A stretch of DNA of 64,000 bases, taken from the NCBI GenBank assembly GCA_947453625.1, contig CANGHK010000001.1, positions 124,001 through 188,000 of the forward strand, written 5' to 3'. Made by a program: the position numbers and the translations under genes. Of the stretch, positions 19,858 through 28,374 are shown in pieces. Source of the stretch: Burkholderiales bacterium. Lineage in GTDB: Bacteria > Pseudomonadota > Gammaproteobacteria > Burkholderiales > Burkholderiaceae_C. Positions within the stretch are counted from its first letter, which is position 1; the number at the start of each line of letters is the position of its first letter. A model generated the notes under the pieces. That model was not told where the DNA came from. It worked only from the letters and a program-made list of their open reading frames with translations, and did not search any database.

Positions 19858-20138
19858 GGCTGCGCCCCAGGCGCCGGGCCGCGGCCGTCATACATCGTCA
19901 CCGCCGGGGTCACGGTGCTCATCTTCAAACGCTCACGTGCGGTGCGCTCGACCCGCAGGTTGGTGGCCTGCAACTGGCGGTCGGCCTCCAGGCGCTTGTG
20001 TTCGCCGGCCAGACGCAAGGCCTCGTTCTCGGCGAGGTGGATGCCGGTGAACAGCCGGCGCGCGTCGTAGGTGGTCTTGATCAACGCCAGTGCACTGGCG
20101 ATCACCAGCAGCAGCAGGACCGCATTGAGGCGGCTCAT
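19854..20138 (-). CDS. ftsL: Cell division protein FtsL
   Basis: FtsL is a small bitopic protein forming the FtsQ-FtsB-FtsL complex that activates FtsWI. The 94-residue protein has one membrane helix at about residues 5-21 ([17 protein letters not shown]). A periplasmic coiled-coil-like region with leucine-zipper spacing ([20 protein letters not shown]) follows. Primary sequence is poorly conserved in this family. The assignment also rests on size, topology and position between rsmH and ftsI, with four-base overlaps on both sides. Confidence 0.92.
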   Translation of the reverse strand: MSRLNAVLLLLVIASALALIKTTYDARRLFTGIHLAENEALRLAGEHKRLEADRQLQATNLRVERTARERLKMSTVTPAVTMYDGRGPAPGAQP

Positions 20139-21091
20139 CGCTGCACCTCGGTGCGTTCGGCCACCCGCAGCGTGGCCGATCGCGACCTGGGGTTGGCACG
20201 CACTTCGCCCACCGACGGCCGGATGCGGCCCATCGCGACCAGCCGCATCGCCTTGGGCGGGGCGTACAGACTGGGCGCACGCGGGTCCACCAGTTCGCGG
20301 CTTTCACGGGCGATGAAGGTCTTGACGATGCGGTCTTCCAGCGAGTGGAAGCTGATCACCGCCAGGCGCGCGCCGGGGCCGAGCAAGCCGAGCGCGGCGC
20401 CCAGGCCCTGCTCGAGTTCCTCGAGCTCGGCGTTGACCAGAATCCGAAGCGCTTGAAAGGTGCGCGTTGCGGGGTTCTGGCCCGGCTCGCGGGTCTTGAC
20501 CGCTCGGGCCACGATCTGGGACAGTTCGAAGGTGCTGCGCACTGCGCCCCCGCCTTCGCGGCACGCCACGAGCGCCTTCGCAATCGGCGCGGCAAACCGC
20601 TCTTCGCCGTAGTCTCGTATCACTTCGGCGATGCGGCGCTCCGACGCAGCAGCCAGGAAATCGGCGGCAGTCTCACCACGGCTGGTGTCCATGCGCATGT
20701 CCAGCGGCGCATCGAACCTGAAACTGAAGCCGCGCTCGGGGTTGTCGATCTGCGGCGAACTCACCCCCAGGTCGAGCAGCACGCCGTCCACCTGGGTGAC
20801 GCCGCGCGCGGCCAGGGCCCCGGTCAGGTCGGCAAAGCTCTCATGCAGGATAGAGAAGCGCGGGTCGCCCGCGGCCAGCGCCTGGCCGGCAGCCACCGCC
20901 TCGGGGTCCTTGTCGAAGCCGATCAGCCGGCCGGTCGGCGACAAGCGCGCCAGCAAGGCGCGGCTGTGACCGCCACGGCCGAAAGTGCCATCGACATAGA
21001 CCCCGTCCGGGCGCTGGGCGATCGCGTCTACCGCTTCGGCCAGCAGGACGGTGGTGTGCAGGCCTGGCGAGGCCACCGGTGGAGAGACCAT
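20135..21091 (-). CDS. rsmH: 16S rRNA (cytosine-1402-N4)-methyltransferase RsmH (MraW)
   Basis: RsmH methylates N4 of C1402 of 16S rRNA in the P site, using S-adenosylmethionine. Visible motifs are [13 protein letters not shown], the SAM loop [33 protein letters not shown], and [12 protein letters not shown] near the C-terminus. The protein has 318 residues from the ATG at 21089-21091, which overlaps the mraZ stop by one base (TGATG). Upstream in-frame residues are a shadow of mraZ and are excluded. Confidence 0.97.
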   Translation of the reverse strand: MVSPPVASPGLHTTVLLAEAVDAIAQRPDGVYVDGTFGRGGHSRALLARLSPTGRLIGFDKDPEAVAAGQALAAGDPRFSILHESFADLTGALAARGVTQVDGVLLDLGVSSPQIDNPERGFSFRFDAPLDMRMDTSRGETAADFLAAASERRIAEVIRDYGEERFAAPIAKALVACREGGGAVRSTFELSQIVARAVKTREPGQNPATRTFQALRILVNAELEELEQGLGAALGLLGPGARLAVISFHSLEDRIVKTFIARESRELVDPRAPSLYAPPKAMRLVAMGRIRPSVGEVRANPRSRSATLRVAERTEVQR

Positions 21092-21531
21092 CAGAAGACG
21101 AAGCCCTTGATCGCGTCCGGAATCGGACCGGCCATCACCTGGGCCTGGTGTGCGGCGTACTGGGCGGCGTCCCACAGTTCGAGCCGCTGGCCCATGCCCA
21201 GCAACAGCACGTCCTTGTCAAGGCCGGCGGCAGTGCGCAGTTCGGGCGACACCAGCATGCGGGCGGCCGAGTCGACCTCCACATCCACCGCGCTGCCGAG
21301 AAAGAACCTGCGCCAGCCGTCGGCTTCCATCGGCAGGCCGAGCAGCTGGGAGCGGAAGGCCTCCCAGGCCGGCCGCGGAAACACCAGCAGGCAGCCGACC
21401 GGGTGACGCGTGAGCGTGAGCTGCTGCCCCGACAAGGCGGCCAGGGCATCGCGATGACGGGCCGGAACGGTCACCCGCCCCTTGCCGTCCAGCGTCAACG
21501 CCGAAGTACCTTGAAAGACAAAATCTGCCAC
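21091..21531 (-). CDS. mraZ: Transcriptional regulator MraZ
   Basis: MraZ represses its own dcw operon by binding GTGGG repeats. Two SpoVT-AbrB-like halves are visible: [20 protein letters not shown] at the N-terminus and [18 protein letters not shown] in the middle. The GTG at 21529-21531 gives 146 residues, close to the usual 140-150. A TTG start at 21615 would add 28 residues unlike other MraZ proteins and would put the operator inside the gene, so it is not chosen. No good Shine-Dalgarno precedes the GTG, because the operator repeats occupy that stretch. Confidence 0.92.
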   Translation of the reverse strand: MADFVFQGTSALTLDGKGRVTVPARHRDALAALSGQQLTLTRHPVGCLLVFPRPAWEAFRSQLLGLPMEADGWRRFFLGSAVDVEVDSAARMLVSPELRTAAGLDKDVLLLGMGQRLELWDAAQYAAHQAQVMAGPIPDAIKGFVF

Positions 21532-21561
21532 TTTGGCCCACGATAACCCACTTGCCTCCAC
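21527..21561 (-). promoter_or_regulatory. MraZ operator: four GTGGN repeats at 10-base period
   Basis: On the minus strand GTGGA, GTGGG, GTGGG and GTGGC occur at exactly 10-base intervals (plus-strand positions 21557-21561, 21547-21551, 21537-21541 and 21527-21531), each separated by five bases. This matches the known MraZ target of direct TGGGN-type repeats with five-base spacers. The last repeat includes the proposed GTG start codon, so a bound repressor would cover the translation start as well. Confidence 0.85.
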
Positions 21562-21641
21562 TTTATCGCATAAAACAGGACCGGTAAGCAGAAAGTCCTG
21601 GAAAAAATCCGTCAAATCAATCGCTCAGGACGTTTTTCCAA

Positions 21642-21670
21642 ATTTCACTGAAATGGTATTCAGAAGTCAA
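21642..21670 (-). promoter_or_regulatory. Candidate sigma-70 promoter for the dcw cluster
   Basis: TTGACT (21665-21670) and TGAAAT (21642-21647) are separated by exactly 17 bases and point toward mraZ. They match the sigma-70 consensus at five and four of six positions. The surrounding 21600-21720 stretch is markedly AT-rich for this genome. A second TTGACG lies at about 21610-21615. The 308-base gap 21532-21839 otherwise holds the MraZ operator and a CCACT/AGTGG inverted repeat (21688-21700); no gene is seen in it. Confidence 0.5.
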
Positions 21671-21839
21671 ATTAGCTTTTAAAATAACCACTTACAGTGG
21701 ATAATGAAAGTACTACATGAGCGCGAAGGCCGTTAAAGAAATAGGGGGACAGCCGTCGCCGGCACAAGGACACCGGCTGCACATTGTCACCAATCGCCCG
21801 CGAAGGGCCATCGCGAAGCACCGCGCCCGGGCCGGCACG

Positions 21840-22895
21840 TCAGTTCGACTGCTTGATCAGCCGTCCGGCGGCCGACTGGACCGGTCTGGCGTTCATCGGG
21901 TAGAGCCGCGAGAAGACGCCGATCTGGTCGGTGGCAATCGGCACCGGTTGCTGCAGCACCATCCACAGCACCCCCTCGCTGCAGGGCGGCGTGGTCAGTG
22001 AGCCCATGTAGGTGAAGTAGCGCCGGTCGGCCGGCAGCAGGTGGCTCAGGTCAAGCGTGCCGCGCACCGCCACCTCGCTGCCTCTTTCAAGCGGCAGGTT
22101 GTTCCAGACCGTCTGCACCAGCGGATGGGCACTGCCGCGGTCGAGCAGCACCGCCACCACGGCCTGCCGGCCCTCAGTGTCCTGGTGCACCAGATGCGCC
22201 ACCATGTCGAACTGGCGGCCATCGATGCGCTCCTCGGAGGGCCGGTGGAAGTGGAACTGCAGCAAGTCGTAGCGTCGGCCCTGCACCTCGATAGAGTTGC
22301 CGCCGTCGAGATTGACCTGGATCGTGTGGCCGTTGTCGATGACCCGGAAGCCGGTGGCCCGGTAATCGAACTGGATGGGCTCCAGATCGACCCGCACACC
22401 GCCGCGGATGTCGATCGGGCTCTGGCGCGTGCCGTTGCCGCAGGCCGAGAACTCAGGCTTGAGGTCGCGCCAATGCTCGGGGCCGCCAGCGCCAGCGTAA
22501 CTCCACGGCGTGGCACCGACGTCGGCCCGCGGGCCGGCGGCTGGCGCGGCGGCCCCCTGCCTGAGCACCCGGGACGGCAGTCCAGCGTGGCCGCCGGCCT
22601 TGGCCTCGGCGGACGCGGCAGCGTTGGTGTGGCCAACGTCGGCCGATCTCGACACCACCCGCAGCACCTTGGGCGACAGCGCATCGGACGCCTGGGCAGC
22701 GCCGAGTTTGCTGGCGAGTTTTTCGCGCAAGCTGTCCATCGGATCGGCAACGGGCCCGGCCGCCAAGCGGGCTGCCGACCGGGCCGGCGCGGCATGGACG
22801 CCCGCATCGTCAGCGGCAAGCGCCGTCAGCCCGCCGGCGGCCAAAGCGGCGGCCAAGATCAGGCTTGCGGCAAGGCGAGGGGCGAATGAGGGCAT
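21840..22895 (-). CDS. Periplasmic alpha-class carbonic anhydrase with a long N-terminal linker
   Basis: This enzyme interconverts CO2 and bicarbonate. The catalytic domain covers about residues 130-351 (TPWSYAGAGGPEHW onward). The three zinc histidines are H215 and H217 in LLQFHFHRPSEE and H234 in MVAHLVHQD; SLTTPPCSEGVLW is another family signature. The 351-residue protein starts with an ATG and a signal peptide (SLILAAALAAGGLTALAADD), so it acts in the periplasm. About 100 residues of Ala/Gly-rich linker separate signal and domain, longer than in typical bacterial members. A TTG 33 bases upstream is less likely as start. Confidence 0.93.
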   Translation of the reverse strand: MPSFAPRLAASLILAAALAAGGLTALAADDAGVHAAPARSAARLAAGPVADPMDSLREKLASKLGAAQASDALSPKVLRVVSRSADVGHTNAAASAEAKAGGHAGLPSRVLRQGAAAPAAGPRADVGATPWSYAGAGGPEHWRDLKPEFSACGNGTRQSPIDIRGGVRVDLEPIQFDYRATGFRVIDNGHTIQVNLDGGNSIEVQGRRYDLLQFHFHRPSEERIDGRQFDMVAHLVHQDTEGRQAVVAVLLDRGSAHPLVQTVWNNLPLERGSEVAVRGTLDLSHLLPADRRYFTYMGSLTTPPCSEGVLWMVLQQPVPIATDQIGVFSRLYPMNARPVQSAAGRLIKQSN

Positions 22896-22993
22896 GGCGG
22901 GGACTCGCGGCAGTGTTGAGGGCCGCAAGGCGGGTGCCGGCCACTACCTCATCGGTATCGGCCCGACGCGCGGCTTCTTGAGACCGGACGGGG

Positions 22994-24199
22994 TCAGGCC
23001 GGCAGCCGCTTGGCCCAGGTCCAGGCCACCATGCCCACCGACATCAGCCCCAGCGATGTGAAGGCCAACGCCACGGTGGAATGCATCACCAGCGGCGCCA
23101 CCACGCCGGCCACCAGGCCGTTGGCCGCGCTGCCGACACAGGCCTGCAGCGACGAGGCCATGCCGCGCCGGTCGGGCGCCAGGTCCAGCACCATCAGCGT
23201 GACCACCGGCACCATCAGCGCCCAGCCAAAGGCGAAAAAGCCCACCGGCAGCAGGGCCCAGGCGGCATGCGGCTTGAACAGCAGGTTGAGCGCGACGTTG
23301 AGCAGCGACACCGTCAGCATGATCGAGAAGCCATAGCGGATCTGGCGTCGCGGCGGCGTGCGCCCGGCCAGACGCCCGCTGACGAAGGCGCCGCCCATGA
23401 TGCCGCTGATGGTCAGGCCGAAGAACCAGAAGAACTGGGTCGGACCCAGCCCCAGGTGGGTGCCCAGCCACTCGGGCGCCGACAGCACATAGAGGAACAT
23501 GCCGTTGAACGGCACGCCGCTGGCGAACACCAACAACACGAAGCGCGGGTTGCGCACCAGTTCGCCGTAGGCCCGCAGCAACGGTCCCGGCGCAAAGGAC
23601 TGGCGCTGGCTGGCGTGCAGTGTCTCGGGCAGGAAGCGGGCGTTGATCGCGAACAGCAGCAAGCCTATGACCACCAGCAACCAGAAGATCGAATGCCAGC
23701 CCAGGTGAACGAACAGGAAGCCGCCCATTACCGGGGCGATGGCCGGCGCCACGCCGAAGAAGATCGTCACCTGCGACATCAGGCGCTGGGCCTCCTCGGG
23801 CGGGCACATGTCGCGGATGATGGCGCGCGAGATCACCACGCCAGCGCCGGCCGACATGCCTTGCAGCGCCCGGAACAGCACCAGCTGGCCTATGGTCTGG
23901 CTCAGCGCGCAGCCCAGCGAGGCCAGCGTGAACAGCGCCAGGCCGGTCAGCACCACCGGCCGGCGGCCCAGGCTGTCCGACAGCGCGCCGTGGAACAGGT
24001 TCATCAGCGCGAAGCCGAACAGGTAGGCCGACAGAGTCTGCTGCATCTGGGCCGGCGTCGCGCCCAGCGACGCGGCGATGCCCGAGAACGCCGGCAGGTA
24101 GGTATCGATCGAGAACGGACCCAGCGTGCCCAGACAGGCCAGCAACATGGCCAGGGCCCAGCGCGGATGGCGCCAGAGTTGGGTTGCATCGGGGTTCAT
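22994..24199 (-). CDS. Bcr/CflA-family MFS multidrug exporter
   Basis: This is a 401-residue, twelve-helix major facilitator of the Bcr/CflA drug/H+ antiporter family. The N-terminal LGPFSIDTYLPAFSGIA and the loop HGALSDSLGRRPVVLTGLAL are characteristic. FRALQGMSAGAGVVISRAII is the motif C region found in antiporters. The substrate is unknown; relatives export bicyclomycin, chloramphenicol or sulfathiazole. The ATG at 24197-24199 fits the family start. An in-frame extension to 24370 runs into the RNase P RNA gene and is rejected. The start lies 58 bases beyond the rnpB 3' end, same strand. Confidence 0.9.
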   Translation of the reverse strand: MNPDATQLWRHPRWALAMLLACLGTLGPFSIDTYLPAFSGIAASLGATPAQMQQTLSAYLFGFALMNLFHGALSDSLGRRPVVLTGLALFTLASLGCALSQTIGQLVLFRALQGMSAGAGVVISRAIIRDMCPPEEAQRLMSQVTIFFGVAPAIAPVMGGFLFVHLGWHSIFWLLVVIGLLLFAINARFLPETLHASQRQSFAPGPLLRAYGELVRNPRFVLLVFASGVPFNGMFLYVLSAPEWLGTHLGLGPTQFFWFFGLTISGIMGGAFVSGRLAGRTPPRRQIRYGFSIMLTVSLLNVALNLLFKPHAAWALLPVGFFAFGWALMVPVVTLMVLDLAPDRRGMASSLQACVGSAANGLVAGVVAPLVMHSTVALAFTSLGLMSVGMVAWTWAKRLPA

Positions 24200-24257
24200 G
24201 GCGGGCACTTGCAATCGTGGGGGCGGGCCCGGACAGGCCCGCCCGGAGGGAAAAAGT

Positions 24258-24707
24258 GTGAAGCGAGCCGATAGGCCGGATTCTGTGCAGTGCGCCCGCC
24301 TCTTGCGAGATGGGCGCGCCGTGACCGCCATTCCTCTGGGCCGGGGGTCGCCCCACCGGCTCGATGCCACCTACCCGCACACTCCCCGAGCCGGATCACG
24401 GTGTGCCTATTCGGTGTTGCTGCGCGTAGAGATTGCCCGTTTCACCCGGGGCGGCAGAGCCGCCCCGGGTGGCTGCGCGGCTCCAGGCTTGCGCCTGGAC
24501 TGGCTGGCTTGCGCCATCCAGATGCCGGCTTGCGCCGACATCCGCACAGAACACCTGGTACGGTGGCCCGCTCCGACTCGTCTCTGTTGCTCTGATCCTC
24601 ACCTCGCGGTGGACAGCCGTTAACTGCTACGCCGCTCTGTGCAGTCCGGACCTTCCTCCAGGGCCACCTTTCGATGCTTGCCCCAGCGGCGGTCTGGCTT
24701 GCTTCAC
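24258..24707 (-). ncRNA. rnpB: RNase P RNA (M1 RNA), bacterial type A
   Basis: This is the catalytic RNA that trims tRNA 5' ends. The 5' end pairs with the 3' end (GTGAAGC with GCTTCAC, helix P1). Conserved blocks are GAGGAAGGTCCGGACTGCAC near the 5' end, GTGAAACGG in the middle, CAGAGGAATGGCGGTCAC, and CAGAATCCGGCCTATCGG at the 3' end. At about 450 bases it is longer than E. coli M1 (377). Three consecutive hairpins, each GGC-GCAA-GCC at the tip, lie at about 24479-24539, followed by an 11-pair stem at about 24444-24470. A TTTTT run directly after the 3' stem (24251-24255) suits termination. Confidence 0.93.
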
Positions 24708-24713
24708 CGTGCG

Positions 24714-24719
24714 ATTATC
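24714..24719 (-). promoter_or_regulatory. -10 element for rnpB
   Basis: GATAAT on the minus strand (five of six to TATAAT) ends seven bases before the predicted 5' end of the RNase P RNA at 24707, the normal distance to a transcription start. No strong -35 hexamer is seen 17 bases upstream. Confidence 0.5.
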
Positions 24720-24780
24720 GCGGTTGTTGCGCTGCGACGCGCGGCGCCTGTTTTTGTCCCAACCGCCAGGAGACCGACCC

Positions 24781-25695
24781 ATGAAAGCCGACAACATCCT
24801 CGCCACGATTGGCAACACCCCCCACATCCGTATGCAACGCCTGTTCGGCGACGCTTCGGTGTGGATCAAGAGCGAGCGCAGCAACCCCGGTGGCTCGATC
24901 AAGGACCGCATCGCACTGGCGATGGTCGAGGCCGCCGAGGCCAGCGGCGCGCTGCAGCCCGGCGGCACCCTCATCGAGCCCACCTCGGGCAACACTGGCA
25001 TCGGCCTGGCGATGGTGGCCGCCGTCAAGGGCTACAAGCTGGTGCTGGTGATGCCCGACAGCATGAGTATCGAGCGCCGCCGCCTGATGCTGGCCTATGG
25101 CGCCAGCTTCGACCTGACACCGCGCGAAAAAGGCATGAAGGGCGCGATCGCCCGCGCCCAGGAACTGGTGGCGGCCACGCCCGGGGCGTGGATGCCGGGA
25201 CAGTTCGACAACCCGGCCAACATCGCGGTCCATGTCGCCACCACCGCGCAAGAGATCCTGCGCGACTTTCCGGACGGCCTGGATGCGCTGATCACCGGCG
25301 TGGGCACCGGCGGCCACCTGACCGGCTGCGCCCAGGTGCTCAAGGCCGCCTGGCCGGCACTCAAGGTGTTCGCGGTCGAGCCCAGCGCGTCGCCGGTGAT
25401 CAGCGGCGGAGCGCCCAGCCCGCACCCGATCCAGGGCATAGGCGCGGGCTTCATCCCAGCCAACCTGCACACCGCGCTGCTCGACGGCGTGATCCTGGTC
25501 GAGGCCGAGGCCGCGCGCGAGATGGCGCGTCGCGCCGCACGCGAGGAAGGCATGCTGGTGGGCATCTCCAGCGGCGCCACGCTGGCCGCGATCGCGCAGA
25601 AGCTGCCCGAACTGGGCGCCGGTGCGCGCGTGCTGGGCTTCAACTACGACACCGGCGAGCGCTACCTCTCCATCGAGGGCTTTCTGCCGGCCTGA
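24781..25695 (+). CDS. cysK: Cysteine synthase (O-acetylserine sulfhydrylase)
   Basis: This PLP enzyme makes cysteine from O-acetylserine and sulfide. The 304-residue protein has the PLP lysine K41 in [12 protein letters not shown], the substrate loop [13 protein letters not shown], the glycine-rich phosphate site [12 protein letters not shown] and the C-terminal [11 protein letters not shown]. The ATG has a clear AGGAG site (24770-24774). The longer in-frame reading from 24433 crosses rnpB and is rejected. CysK and CysM are hard to separate by eye; the motifs favour the CysK type. Confidence 0.93.
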   Translation: MKADNILATIGNTPHIRMQRLFGDASVWIKSERSNPGGSIKDRIALAMVEAAEASGALQPGGTLIEPTSGNTGIGLAMVAAVKGYKLVLVMPDSMSIERRRLMLAYGASFDLTPREKGMKGAIARAQELVAATPGAWMPGQFDNPANIAVHVATTAQEILRDFPDGLDALITGVGTGGHLTGCAQVLKAAWPALKVFAVEPSASPVISGGAPSPHPIQGIGAGFIPANLHTALLDGVILVEAEAAREMARRAAREEGMLVGISSGATLAAIAQKLPELGAGARVLGFNYDTGERYLSIEGFLPA

Positions 25696-25704
25696 GCCAG
25701 GCGC

Positions 25705-26499
25705 TCAGTTGGCGCGGGACGGCCGAAAGACGGCGCTGTCGGCGTAAAAAGTCGGGTCGTCATTGCCCGGCCACCAGCCCGGCACACCCAGCACCGGCAA
25801 CGGGGCGAAGGGTTTGGCGGCCCATCCGGCGGCGTCCAGCGCCAGCGGGTCGGCCAGCAGCACATGGGCGGTGAGCGGCTTGCGCGGCGCAGTGGCCAGC
25901 TTTTCCAGCAGCGCGTGGCCGACGATCAGCAGCCTGGCCTCGACCCAGCGCGCACGCTGGGTGATGAACAGCGCCTGCCAGTCACGCGTCCTCAGCGCCG
26001 TCAGCAGCACGGTGGGAGCGTCCAGCAGCGCGCCGCTCTCGTCGAACAGCGTCAAGGCATCGCGCAAGGCGCCGCGCTGCGCGCCCACGCCGGCACGGGC
26101 GATCTCGGCGGCTTGCAGCCGGTTCAGCCGGCGCTTGACCGCGGGCTGGGTCAGCCAGACCAGACCGTTGAAGAAGTCATGCAGATCGTCTCGCGTGGGC
26201 ACGCTGTCAGTGCGGGCGATGAAGGCCTCGTAGGCCTCGCCGGCGGGCAGGCAGGTTTGCGTCACGAAACGCGGCACAACCGATTGCAGGTCTGGCGCCG
26301 ATCCGGCCAGCGCCTGCGCCACCGTGGCCCCGGCCTGCCATGCCGCCAACGCTTGGCCCAGCAGCGGCTGCAGCGGCGCCAGCCAGGGCCGGTCGATGAT
26401 GATCACCGGCGCCGCGGGTTCGCCAAGCGCAGCGTCAATCCAGTTGTCGCCAGGCCAGCGTCTCGCCGCCGCGCAGCGGCTTGAGCACGGTCTCGCCAA
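25705..26499 (-). CDS. DUF3025 domain protein, unknown function
   Basis: About 250 residues with no signal peptide or membrane helix. RDDLHDFFNGLVWLTQPAVK and the C-terminal LPVLGVPGWWPGNDDPTFYA are typical of the DUF3025 family, which has no established function. The only start codon in the open frame before the conserved part is a TTG at 26497-26499, overlapping the end of pyrC by 65 bases, so the exact start is uncertain. It runs convergent with cysK and is probably cotranscribed after pyrC. Confidence 0.75.
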   Translation of the reverse strand: MARPCSSRCAAARRWPGDNWIDAALGEPAAPVIIIDRPWLAPLQPLLGQALAAWQAGATVAQALAGSAPDLQSVVPRFVTQTCLPAGEAYEAFIARTDSVPTRDDLHDFFNGLVWLTQPAVKRRLNRLQAAEIARAGVGAQRGALRDALTLFDESGALLDAPTVLLTALRTRDWQALFITQRARWVEARLLIVGHALLEKLATAPRKPLTAHVLLADPLALDAAGWAAKPFAPLPVLGVPGWWPGNDDPTFYADSAVFRPSRAN

Positions 26500-27487
26500 A
26501 AGCCAGGGTCTCGGGCAGGGCCCAGGCTTGGCGCGCCAACGTCACCGTGCCGAGGTTGCGCGGCAGGCCGTAGAAAGCCGGTCCATGGTGGCTGGCAAAA
26601 CCCTCGAGCTGGGCCAGTGCGCCGGCGGCCTCGAAGGCCTCGGCGTAGAGCTCGAGTGCGCTCAGCGCGGTGAAACAGCCGGCACCGCAGACCGAAGCCT
26701 CCTTCAGCGCCGCGGCATGTGGCGCGCTGTCGGTGCCGAGGAAGAACCGGTCCGACCCCGAGGTTGCGGCGGCCACCAGCGCCTGGCGGTGCAGTTCGCG
26801 CTTGAGCACCGGCAGGCAGTAGTAGTGCGGCCGCAGCCCGCCCAGGAAGATCGCGTTGCGGTTGTACAGCAGGTGGTGGGCAGTGATGGTGGCGGCGGTG
26901 TGCGCGCCGGCCTGGGCGACATACTGCGCGGCTTCCTTGGTCGTGATGTGCTCGAACACGACCTTGAGCTCGGGGAAGTCACGCCGCAGCGGCACCATCA
27001 CCCGGTCGATGAACACCGCTTCGCGGTCGAAGATGTCGACCGCCGGGTCGGTCACCTCGCCGTGCACCAGCAGCGGCAGGCCGGCACGCTGCATCGCTTC
27101 GAGCACCGGCCAGGTGTGGCGGATATCGGTGACGCCGGCGTCGCTGTGGGTGGTCGCACCCGCCGGATAGAGCTTGACCGCCACCACCCCGGCCTCGGCG
27201 GCGCGGGCGATCTCGTCGGCGGCCAGACTGTCGGTCAGGTAGATCGTCATCAGCGGCGTGAAATCGCTGCCGGCCGGCAGCGCCGCCAGGATGCGGCCGC
27301 GGTAGGCCGCGGCGGCCGCGGCGCTGGTGATCGGCGGCCGCAGGTTGGGCATGACGATCGCGCGCGCAAACTGGCGCGCGGTGGCGGGCAGCACCGCGGC
27401 CATCGCCGCGCCATCGCGCAGGTGCAGGTGCCAGTCGTCGGGGCGGGTGATCGTCAGGCTGGCCAGGGAGTGTTCGGTCGGGGTCAT
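26435..27487 (-). CDS. pyrC: Dihydroorotase PyrC (class II)
   Basis: PyrC is a zinc enzyme closing carbamoyl aspartate to dihydroorotate in pyrimidine synthesis. The first metal motif is DDWHLHLRDG (H20, H22). ARAIVMPNLRPPI, the metal-site region LPLLVHGEVTD, VFEHITTKEAAQYV and FFLGTDSAPH all match the 340-350 residue class II enzyme of E. coli. The protein has 350 residues. The ATG start is clean; no other pyrimidine genes are adjacent. Confidence 0.95.
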   Translation of the reverse strand: MTPTEHSLASLTITRPDDWHLHLRDGAAMAAVLPATARQFARAIVMPNLRPPITSAAAAAAYRGRILAALPAGSDFTPLMTIYLTDSLAADEIARAAEAGVVAVKLYPAGATTHSDAGVTDIRHTWPVLEAMQRAGLPLLVHGEVTDPAVDIFDREAVFIDRVMVPLRRDFPELKVVFEHITTKEAAQYVAQAGAHTAATITAHHLLYNRNAIFLGGLRPHYYCLPVLKRELHRQALVAAATSGSDRFFLGTDSAPHAAALKEASVCGAGCFTALSALELYAEAFEAAGALAQLEGFASHHGPAFYGLPRNLGTVTLARQAWALPETLAFGETVLKPLRGGETLAWRQLD

Positions 27488-27545
27488 GGCTTGATTTTCG
27501 CAGGCCGCGCCGGCCGGGCCAGACGGTCGATCGCCGGCATCGCGT

Positions 27546-28292
27546 TCAGTGCGACAGGATCTTGGACAGGAAATCCCGTGTCCGCTCGTTCTTCGGGTTG
27601 TCGAAGAACTCGTGCGGCGGCGCCTGCTCGATGATCTGGCCCTGGTCCATGAAGATCACCCGGTTCGCCACCGCCTTGGCGAAGGACATCTCGTGGGTGA
27701 CGCACAGCATCGTGATGCCCTGGCCGGCAAGCTCGACCATCACATCCAGCACTTCCTGGATCATCTCGGGGTCTAGCGCCGAGGTCGGCTCGTCGAACAG
27801 CATGATCTTGGGTGTCAGGCAGAGCGCCCTGGCGATCGCCACCCGCTGCTGCTGGCCACCCGAGAGTTGCAGCGGGTACTTGCTGGCCTGCTCGGCGATG
27901 CGCACCCGCTTGAGTTGCTGCATCGCACGCTCCTCGGCCTCGGCCTTGGGCACCTTGCCGACCCACATCGGCGCCAGCGTCAGGTTCTCCAGCACCGTCA
28001 GGTGGGGAAACAGGTTGAACTGCTGGAACACCATGCCGACGTCCTTGCGCACCCGCTCTATCGCTTTCAGGTCATCCGACAGTTCGGTGCCGTCGACGAT
28101 CAAATGGCCTTGCTGGTGCTCCTCGAGCCGGTTGATGCAGCGGATCAGCGTGGACTTGCCTGAACCCGAGGGTCCGCAGATGACGATGCGCTCGCCCCGG
28201 GCCACGCTCAACTCGATGTCGCGCAACACGTGGAATTCACCGTACCACTTGTTGACGCGCTTGAATTCGATGATCGGTGTTTGCTGGCTCAT
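27546..28292 (-). CDS. aapP: Polar amino-acid ABC importer, ATPase subunit (AapP/GltL-like)
   Basis: ATP-binding subunit of an amino-acid importer, 248 residues, cytoplasmic. Walker A is ICGPSGSGKSTLIRC, the Q loop VGMVFQQFNLFPHLTVLEN, the signature YPLQLSGGQQQRVAIARAL, and Walker B IMLFDEPTSALDPEM. It is the last of four genes (binding protein, two permeases, ATPase), an order typical of the Aap/Bzt general L-amino-acid systems. Substrate range is inferred from that layout. Confidence 0.93.
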   Translation of the reverse strand: MSQQTPIIEFKRVNKWYGEFHVLRDIELSVARGERIVICGPSGSGKSTLIRCINRLEEHQQGHLIVDGTELSDDLKAIERVRKDVGMVFQQFNLFPHLTVLENLTLAPMWVGKVPKAEAEERAMQQLKRVRIAEQASKYPLQLSGGQQQRVAIARALCLTPKIMLFDEPTSALDPEMIQEVLDVMVELAGQGITMLCVTHEMSFAKAVANRVIFMDQGQIIEQAPPHEFFDNPKNERTRDFLSKILSH

Positions 28293-28374
28293 GGCGCGTA
28301 GGGAGGGGATCGTTTGGCGGGCTTGCGGACGGGCTTGCTGCAGGTCGGCGGCCGCGGATCGGCGCGGGCCGGCC

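Noticed and set aside
16663-20070. A 1135-codon open frame on the plus strand
   Set aside because: It lies antisense to murE, ftsI and ftsL, all with intact active-site motifs. The translation is Arg/Gln/His-rich without domains, typical of GC-rich antisense frames.
24200-24370. N-terminal extension of the MFS transporter
   Set aside because: It overlaps conserved 3' parts of the RNase P RNA, and the family starts at the ATG at 24199.
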